From Coniferiporia sulphurascens (taxonomy: Eukaryota > Basidiomycota > Agaricomycetes > Hymenochaetales > Hymenochaetaceae), in the NCBI GenBank assembly GCA_002794785.1, contig NBBA01000012.1, forward strand, positions 682,001 through 746,000: a stretch of 64,000 bases of DNA, written 5' to 3'. The position numbers were made by a program, and so were the translations under genes. Each line of letters opens with the position of its first letter. Position 1 is the stretch's first letter. Shown here one piece after another: positions 56,273-64,000 of the stretch. The notes below the pieces were generated by a model that did not search any database, was not told where the DNA came from, and saw only the letters and a list, made by a program, of their open reading frames with translations.

Positions 56273-59200
56273 TTATGGAGGAAAAAATCGAGATGGTGGA
56301 ATCGGATCATGAACAGTGAAAGTTTTTGTAAATGTGTTGGAAGAGTTTAAAAAGGAAGCGAACTTTTGAAGATGATTTTCTTTAGTGAATAAAATGTGGT
56401 CTGGTGGCAGTATGGTGTTCCTGAAGGCTTGAATGCATGCAAATTTGAGAAGAGGACAGCATCGAATGATGTGATCCCTTGTTTGAATAGGCTCGCCACA
56501 TGGGCAAGACATGGGTATGTTGGGTACAAAGTGACGATAATAGTCTCCAAAGTGACTGTGTCCAGTAATTGCATGGAACATGCACAATGAGATGTCTCGA
56601 GGGTAATAGAAATGTTTCCAAAAAGGTGTGAGTTTCGATGACGGAATAGCTGATATTGTATTGAATGAAGCGGATTCCGAAATGTTTTTGGTGTCTCGAA
56701 TGAGGTGAGCCCAAGAGGTAATCGCATGAAGGTTAATGTTTTCTTTTTTGCCTGCGTATGTTTTTAGTAGGAATGGTCGGCCGATTGGAGAGAAGTGCAT
56801 GAGGTTGTCAGTGATGACGTTGCCAGGGATGCCAAGGTGACCAGGGGACCAATGAAGATGAATGTGATGACGGGTATTAGAAGTGAAGGAGTCAGAAAAT
56901 TGACAGAATATTTTGGAGGAAGATTGAGCAGTGTGTGGAGATAAATTGAGAATGGTGGGGATGCATGATGACGAGTCAGAAAAGAAATGAATGTTATGGA
57001 TATGCGAGGAAGAGAGAATATGTTGTTGTCGAAAGAGAGTAATACGTTCTGTACATTTTGCGAGAGCATACATTTCGGCGTCGAAAGAAGAACCAGATGG
57101 AGAACAATAGAAATGACCAAGATCGACAATGTGAGAGTTATGATAAATGACAAATGCTGAGATAGTGACGGATTGATTGTTTTTGTAGTTTTTTGAACTG
57201 TCTGTGTAAACTAAAAGATTGTGAATATTTTTTGATAATGAATCATGAAGAAGAATAATGTGGTTTTTTTGTTGGTTTTTACGTTCTAAGGGGGAAACCC
57301 TGGAATTGAGATGATAAGAAAGAGATTTGAAATGATATTGAGATGAATTACTGGGTAAGTGTTGAGACGGGTGTGCGAGATAAGGATTGATGTGTTCGGT
57401 TCGTGGATCTGCGAGAAATGCGAGTCGATGAAGTTGTGTTTTTGGTTTTTTGGAGGTGGATTTATGATGAGAGGAGATGGGTGCTTTAGATGTAGGGAGA
57501 TGAGGCCAGGACGGCGGAAGGCGATTAAGAAGTTGAGAATTTAATGGTAGACAATTAAGGCAAAGGGCGGTGGATTGGTTGTATTTATTGAGGAGAATCG
57601 GGATTGGAAGGACGTGTGAGATTCGGTGTAGAGCGTGTGACGGAGTTGTGTGGAAGGTACCAGTGAGTAGGTGTAGGCTTTGGTTTTGTGCGACAGTCAT
57701 TGTTACAATTTTCCTTTACTTTCCCTTATTGCGCTGACTCACTTCTCCTTCGTCATCATCAGTCAGCGCAACTCCCCCATTTCTCTGCCTTACTCATCCT
57801 TATTTTGTCTTGTGCCATAAGACACCATGATGATGCCTTACTGCACCATCATGGCGTGCTTTGCTTACTGATCACCGTACTTGTATTACCAAGGCCTTCC
57901 TTGAGTTTCCATGACCTTCCATAGTCTGGCAAACATACCTAACCAAGTCGCTACAGTAGCAAACACATAGAGTAGCATATAAGCATGTAACTTCAGCAGC
58001 ACAAGCCCTAAGCTTGTGCTCTTTGTTCATACAAGCCCATTATCTGCTACCACCAGTTTACCATGTGCTACTCAGCCAATAGTCGCTTTGTCGTAACCCG
58101 ACTCCTCCAAGAAGCCTACTGCGTCCACATCGTCGATCAGGAAGCCCCACCGACGATCACCTTCGACTTACGACATCAAGGAAGCCCCGTTGCCGTAACC
58201 ATCAGCCTCGACAATCAGGAAGCCCCGACATCAATCACCACGTAACTGTTGAGCTTAACAGTCATGTGATGAAGCTTGGTTTTTTGATTAATGCTGGTGA
58301 ACCATAATTGGAAACCATATGTGAGGACGGGAAGAATGTTGGAGTAATGAAGGGTTCGGAAGTTAGCGAAAGAGAGACCTCGGATGGTGTTGCCCAAAAT
58401 ATGAAGAGCCATGGTAGTAGATCGTGCCCGCATGCACATACAATGAATGTGGTGATTAAAATTGAGTCTTTGGTCAAGAAAGAAACCAAGCCAATGGATG
58501 ATGGGAGAAGGAGTAATGGTGACAGGGTTTGAATGGCTATCAGAGAGGATAATAGAGGGGAAAGAAGTGGGAGAAAAACCATGTCGTATAAAGTGAATAA
58601 GGTCAGATTTGAAATGATCAATAGAAAGTTGGATATCGTTAAGTTTACTAGAAATGATGTTGTAAGCTTTGGTAAGGAGGCGGATGTTTTCTTGGTATGA
58701 CTCTGAGTAGACTAGGATAAGTTGATCATCGATGTAGGCTTTGAGACAAGTGTCGGAAGAAAAATTGAACGCGTTAAGGATAAACGCAGTGTAAATAGAA
58801 GAAAGAATAGGTGAGACCAGAGAGCCTTGTGGAATACCGACGTTATGAATAGGCCTGGGATCAGAAAGAAAATTGTCAATTTTAAAAGAGATATGATGGT
58901 CAGATAAAAAGGCTTGAGTCCAAAGAATGATTTTCTGATCGAAGCTGAGTAAATGTAATGAATGGAGAAGCCGAGAATGATTGACGTTATCGAAATAGCC
59001 TTTAATGTCGATGGCGAGGGCGGAGACAAATAATTTCTTCTTGTGAGCAATTTGAATGTCGTGAATGAGTGAGAGGCCAGCGTCGATAGTGCAAGAATTA
59101 GAACGACCACCAAATTGAACTGTAGGAACAAGGTTAAAACAGCCAACATCCCATGTGAGGCGTTTGGCGATGATTTTTTCGAGAATTTTTCCGATGCATT

Positions 59201-60785
59201 CGAGGAGGGCAATTGGACGGTATGACCTTGGGTTGCTAGAGTCAGTTTTGTTTGGTTTAGGAATGAGGACGATGTTAGCATTTTTCCATGGGTGAGGATG
59301 ATGAGAAAAACATTCATTAAAAAGATTAAAAAGGATAGTCGGATGTGTCGCATTTACCCATTTGAGATATGCATAAGATATATTGGAAATACCCGGTGCT
59401 GAATTGTTATGAGTAAGGTTGAGGCACGTGTTGATTTCGTTTTGGGTGATTTGTGGAGACGCTCGAGTCGGTTTTTTGGGTGGATCATAAGGAAGAGCAG
59501 TCACGTTGGGTTGGGGCGATGTTGAGAAAAATGATTGATGAAAAACCTCTGCTTGTTGTTCTGGAGTGTGCGCGTATTGGTTGTTGTATAGGATGGGTGG
59601 AGTGCGTGTTTTTCGTTTACCGGATGACCACTTAGCGTAACAATATATGTCGTAGGATGAAGCGCCTTCGAGAATGGAGGTTGCCCATGATTGTTTTGCT
59701 TTCTTGAAAATGGCGCGAGCTTCTTTATGGAGGTGTTCTTTTTCGAAGTTGTCAGAGCAGTCCCGGAAAGCGCATATTGCTTGATCGCATTCATCATTCC
59801 ACCAGTATGAGTAAGTAAAAGTCAAAGTAGTTGTCTGCAGCATGATTTCTGAAGTTGTTAATGTAATAATGTTAGTGAGTTGGTTCGCGAAGTTAGAAAC
59901 TGAAGCGTCGTTGTCGAAAGAGGGTAAAGGTTGTTCGTCGAGGTGAAAACTGAATTTTTCGATCCATTCTTGTTTGCGTTCTGGGTCATATTTGTAAGTG
60001 ATGGTCGTATCTTCTGGACTAAAATCAGAATTAATGGGTAAAAAGGCAAGAGTAATTGGTATATGGTCAGAAGAATATGCTGCCATGTCGACGCAGGTCC
60101 AATCATAAAAGAAGTCAGAAAGAACTGCAGTGAAATTTAAAAGCATAAGGTCGATGATGGAATCGGATTGTTGATGTTGGCCTTTACGAGTGGGAAAGTC
60201 TGTGTCATTAAGAATGAAAAGTGATTGGTCTTGAGTCCACGTAAGGAAATTGTCGGCTTCGGATGATGATCGTCGAATAGTTCGATTTGGAAGAGCCCAT
60301 TCCGAGTGATGAATATTGAAGTCGCCCATGATGCATGTCGGAATATCATATTCAAGTTCGATGTCGATAAGGAATCAAATGTTGTCACTGAGAATGCCAG
60401 ACCCATAGTTGTAACAATTAATAAGACGGAAAGTTTTTTCGAGGTATGTGATGTCGATGGTCATGAAATCTTTATGGTTAGTGATGTCTTGGCGTGAAAT
60501 AGCTGAAAGATGAGGGAATGATTTTCGGATGTAAATAATAACGTGAGGTTTGATGGGAGAAAGAGGATCGAAAGACGGAATAAAATAGTCCCAAGCTGGA
60601 TGTTTAATTGGAAGCAAAATAGGAACGCCGTCTGGGGAAGAATCGGAACGCGATAAACCTGAAAAACCAATAAAAGGCTCTTGAAGTGCGAGAATATGAA
60701 GGTTTGGATTGTTAAGAAGACGAGTAGTATGAGGACCGCTTTTTGCTACGTTGAGCTGAAGTATGCGTAGGGCCGTATGATTCAT
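56273..60785 (-). pseudogene. LINE B ORF2 (endonuclease, reverse transcriptase, RNase H)
   Basis: ATG 60785 (MNHTALRILQLNVAKSGPHT) overlaps the ORF1 stop. Endonuclease: LNVAKSG, ALQEPFIG, NCYNYGSG, a TGA codon (60375-60377), CIMGDFNIHHSEW, YSSDHIPI. RT: SAPGISNISYAYLKWV, LIPKPNKTDSSNPRSYRPIA, LAIDIKGYFDNVNHSRL, VGIPQGSLVSPILSSIY, AYIDDQLILVY with YIDD intact. After the LTR, RNase H shows YTDSSKNYK, SFDAEMYAL, FFSDSSSC and VITDNL, followed by a Cys/His tail (MSCPCGEPIQTRDHIIRCC). Apart from one TGA and the solo LTR the frame is continuous, so this copy died recently. Confidence 0.92.
57701..58260 (+). mobile_element. LTR I solo LTR, copy 7 (560 bp)
   Basis: TGTTACAATTTTCC ... GTTGAGCTTAACA with the perfect duplication GTCAT (57696-57700, 58261-58265). 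It splits LINE B ORF2 between RT thumb and RNase H. Removing it and one duplication restores the reading frame. Confidence 0.94.
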
Positions 60786-63139
60786 AAGATGTCGTCGTGA
60801 ACTGAGTTGTGGGGGTCAACCTGCATGGATGGGGAAGTAGAACAAATGAAAGCTGGGTCAGAAATGAATTGACAATGAGATGGATGGATGTGAATAAGGT
60901 TCGGGTTAGATGATGAAGGAGACGGTGGAGAAGACATATTCATGCAGACAGGCGCTGGGTTACGATTGAAATATAGGGCGTGCTGAGGGCAGTCGATGGA
61001 ATCCGCTGGGTGAGCGCCAGAGCAGTTAATGCAATGGAAATGGTCACAGGGTTGATTATCTTGGTAACGAGTGCTAGAGCATCCTGAACACATTTCCCGA
61101 TGTTGAGAGGTAAGGTGGTGTTTTGAAGCACAGTACCAGCATCCTATAGGTTGAGTGCAATTGATGGTAAGATGACCAAACTTCCAGCATTTCGTGCATT
61201 GAGAGAATCACGGTTTGTCTTTCCAGATGAGCGGAACAGTGGATTGGCCAAAAATAAAGAAGACGGATGTAGTGACTTTACATAATAAATCCCCATTAGG
61301 GTCCTCGAATGCGAAAGATATGGATGAACGTGGTTTTGTGATGAATTCCGGGTTACGAGCCCAGCGAGGTGGTTGAGTAATTTTTAAGGAACGGAATAAG
61401 TCGTTTAGAAGGAGAGAGCGAAGAATTTTGAGTTCAGAAAAAATAGGCAAGTTCGGACCATTTGATGTGATAATGTTGCTGAGGATAACTTTGGACCATT
61501 TAATGTCGCAGGTGATGGTCAGCGGATGATTGGGTCGAAGTTCAAAGGCGTCTTTAAGTATGGGAATGATAGCGTTAATGGAGTTGATAGAAATGTTGCT
61601 GGGGAAGGAAAAGATACAGTTGCCTGACATGTTCCAGTCAGTGCCAATGATACGGATGTGTCTTGCGGTAGGAATACGGTCAAGTTTAGCCTGGATATGG
61701 TCGATGAGAGTTTTTGAATTCGGGCAAGAAGATAAAGGCATATTTTGTCCTTGAAAGCGAGCCACATAACGGGTAAGAGTGGATATCGATGCTGGAGCGG
61801 AAGGTAGTAATTTAGGTTGGGTAGTTGGCATATTGATACCAAGGTGGTCTTTATATGACATTGTACTGATGGGTTGGTCTGCAACGGGGTTGTGGAGAGT
61901 AACCGGTGAAGGAGTTCGTTGTCTCGGGCCCGATGGGCGAACACAGGTCGGAGTAGGAATGACCGGTGGAGGTTGAATAAAGCTGTGGCTGACGTTGTCA
62001 ATTTCGTAAGAATTTTCATCTGTAAATGATACATGTCAAGAAGGAGTATTTGACAGTAAATGACTGGGTCCAGTAGGAGGGAGGAATGTGGCTACAGTTT
62101 CTTCAAGTTGAACCATTTGTGATATAATCCTAAGTTCTAGATCTTTAGCGTGTTGTCGGGCTTGTTCCTGAAGGGTCGATTGTAGATTTGTAATCATTGA
62201 GCTGATAGTGGTGAAGTTTGGACTGGAAGTAATGGTGGCAGCCGTGGGTTCAACGACATTGTCTTGAATAGAATCAGGGTAGAGGATTGGGTTACGAACT
62301 TTGAAGTCAAACTGTCCAGTGTCATCAATACTAGTTTTGTGATAGGTTATCAGAAGGGTTGGTTCGGCAGGGTGTACGATGGTGACCAAGGTGGAAGACG
62401 GTATGAAATGGAGATGAAAAAGCTGAATGGCATTCGCTAAAGAATTCATGGAATGGTCAGTGAGGTGTTGATTGAAACGTGATGGCCAGGTGTTTGAAAT
62501 GAGAGAAAGTAGCTGTTCGATAGATAGAGTCCATTCCTCAAAGGAGCAAGGGCTAAGAATGTTTTCGAGTGCATCACGGGTTTCGGATTTGAGGATGCGA
62601 TCTTCCATGGCTTCTTCGTCAGGTGATGGTGTGAATTGAAGGGTTCGGCGATTTTGTGAGGGATGTTCTGATGACGAAGACGATTGTGATTGGTTGGAAA
62701 TTTGATGTGAAAGAATAGGGGCATGTGGGGAAACGTGTTCTTGAGGGGTGTGTGTAAGAGGTGAGGTGGCCTGCAGGAGAGACTGAGAGTCAAGGGGAAA
62801 AACGATGTCCATAGGGGTGGAGGTGGGCACAGCAAGAGTAATTTCAGAGTAATCAGCATAGGTAGACGAAAAGTCTTTGAAGTGAGCATTGAAGGAAGGG
62901 TCTTGAGAGGTGGGCATAGATAAAACAGATGGAGATTGAGAAGATGGAAGAATTTGCTGATATCCTGTTATTTCTGTGTTTTTGTTAGTGTTAGTATTTT
63001 CTGTAGGAGGAGAAGGAAGAGGATGAGGAGGAGAGTGAGAGGCTGGAATGTTAGGAGACATAGAGTTGTAGGCATGCATTTCTTTGGGGGTATTGGCAAA
63101 TCTGGGGCTGTTGAGAGATGGGGTTTGAGAGGACGCCAT
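60782..63139 (-). pseudogene. LINE B ORF1 (RNA-binding protein with zinc knuckles), two TGA codons
   Basis: A single frame runs from MASSQTPSLNSPRFANTPKE (63139) to VHDDIL (60785), interrupted only by TGA at 62036-62038 and 61208-61210. The N-terminal 360 residues are Ser/Pro/Thr-rich and probably disordered. A middle region (PLIWKDKP preceded by FAFEDPNGDLLC) matches the corresponding block of LINE A ORF1 (FSFSDPNGSIC). Three zinc knuckles follow: CTKCWKFGHLTINC, a CWYCASKHHLTSQHREMC-type motif and CINCSGAHPADSIDC. The final TGA (60784-60782) overlaps the ORF2 ATG as ATGA. If read through, the protein would be about 785 residues. Confidence 0.88.
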
Positions 63140-63404
63140 GAGGGAAAAGAAAATTTAAGGGGGATAGGGGGAGATGGGAGAGGGAAGTGGATATGGGTGA
63201 AGTTGGATGAAAAACAGCTCAACAGATGTCTACTGTGAGGGGGAACTGGTGTGGGTGGTTAACCCAGGGAGTTTAGGGGTGGCAAGAGTGGCTGTGCAAA
63301 GGGTGGGATGATGGTGGTAAGAGGTCAAGGGGTGAAAGGTGAGCAGTATTAGCTTGGAATGTATGTAGTCTATCTGACAGCAACAAAGACACCTTTGTCC
63401 TTTC

Positions 63405-64000
63405 TGTCTTAGGCTGAACTTCAGTGTTGCCAACTTCTGGTTGGCTTCCAACCCTGTGCATCTCCATGGTGCCCACCAAGGACTACTTCTTTGGGCAGAA
63501 CACCCACACCATCAACAAGAAGACACTCTTGGCCGAGGTTATGCACAACCCAGCATTGAAACACCTCGAATTTGTCATCGCCCCTCACTACACAGCCACC
63601 GAGGATCACCTCCCCAATTTGGAGACATGCCCGGTTTCTTTTTCCTTCATCGACCTGGACGGCTCCATCTGTGAGCACCTGCTCAGGCACAACTGGGTGT
63701 GGATGTTTGGAACCTCCCTCAAGCTCTCGGTCCCCCCAGTCTGCCCCACACTCACTCAATGTGAGCGATGCCAGGGCCTGGGTCACAGAACGAAGGGCTG
63801 CAAAGCTCAGGCATGTTGCACCGAATGTGCAGGTCAGCACCTGACCCATAATCATTGTAAGTCCTGCGTCCACTGTGCTGCTGATGCAGTGGAGGGCGAC
63901 ATGTACCCCCACCCCCGCCAATGCAGCAACTGCAACGGCGACCACCCAGCTACCTTCCCCGCATGCCCCAAGAAGAAACGCTTCCGTGTAATCAAGGCGG
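63405..64000 (+). pseudogene. LINE A ORF1, C-terminal half, running off the window
   Basis: After about 30 transitional bases the frame reads ISMVPTKDYFFGQNTHTINK, FVIAPHYTATEDHLPNLETC, FSFIDLDGSICEHLLRH, then zinc knuckles CERCQGLGHRTKGC, CCTECAGQHLTHNHCKSC and CSNCNGDHPATFPAC, and PKKKRFRVIKA at the edge. It is open to 64000. The start lies in ORF1, so the copy is 5'-truncated or was broken by the sequence to its left. It is not the continuation of the LINE A2 copy, which stopped in the RT. Whether it is functional cannot be judged from the part seen. Confidence 0.85.

Larger units (their letters stand above)
56095..63366 (-). mobile_element. LINE B, complete minus-strand non-LTR retrotransposon with 22-bp target duplication
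   Basis: A direct repeat of 22 bp (AGTCTATCTGACAGCAACAAAG) flanks it at 56073-56094 and 63367-63388. The 3' end is the T-run at about 56103-56116, the poly(A) of the minus strand. Going leftward it has a 227-bp 5' UTR, ORF1 (63139-60782), ORF2 (60785-56273) and a short 3' UTR. LTR I copy 7 (57701-58260) sits in ORF2. Without it the element is about 6.7 kb. Protein and codon use are AT-richer than in LINE A, so it is a separate family, though of the same domain order. Confidence 0.93.

Noticed and set aside
60375..62038. A recoded TGA (non-standard genetic code), since LINE B is interrupted only by TGA
   Set aside because: LTR II copy 2 has CGA where copy 1 has TGA, and TGA is used as the normal stop in the ATGA overlaps, so decay at CpG explains the pattern.

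Overview
The window is repeat-dense DNA of a filamentous fungus, most probably an agaricomycete (mushroom-forming basidiomycete). The basis is a KDZ-type transposase, short GT-AG introns of about 50-70 bases, and gene fragments (Ufd4-type HECT ligase, Vps35, Sfc1-type carrier, Spt5-like factor) that read like basidiomycete versions. I see no intact single-copy housekeeping gene. Almost everything is a mobile element or cargo inside one, nested up to three deep. It looks like a heterochromatic transposon nest.

Layout. 1-20624 is a pile of one LINE family ('LINE A': ORF1 with three zinc knuckles; ORF2 with endonuclease, reverse transcriptase, RNase H and a C-terminal tail). Copies lie on both strands: 1-803 (+), 804-2945 (-), 2946-8396 (+), 8397-9882 (-), 9883-13400 (+), 13401-13685 (+), and a near full-length copy at 13686-20624 (+). 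20640-35700 is a block bounded by two arrays of the palindrome TGGGAGCTCCCA. It holds an unknown multi-exon gene (-), a broken Spt5-like gene (-) and a KDZ transposase with nonsense codons (+), and may be one roughly 15-kb KDZ transposon with cargo. 36240-38727 has a diverged LTR and two LINE 3' ends. 38728-55761 is one LINE A-like copy cut into five visible pieces by four insertions: a long LTR (39023-41476, itself hit twice), a solo LTR (41535-42103), an 8.47-kb inverted-repeat DNA transposon (43172-51641) carrying broken copies of three host genes, and a 2.16-kb inverted-repeat element (53200-55359) carrying a protein kinase. 56095-63366 is a complete second LINE ('LINE B', minus strand) with a 22-bp target duplication. 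The window ends in another LINE A ORF1.

Three LTR families occur without visible internal regions: LTR I (about 540-570 bp, seven copies, six with perfect 5-bp target duplications), LTR II (about 1.34 kb, with a conserved ORF inside the repeat) and LTR III (about 257 bp, two copies).

Inactivation is largely by TGA stops and changes at CpG, where paired copies can be compared. This suggests methylation-linked C-to-T decay. The most notable observations are the two cargo-carrying inverted-repeat transposons, the KDZ block with its palindrome arrays, and the LTR-embedded ORF. All exon boundaries are read by eye, and all family names rest on motif recognition without database searches.
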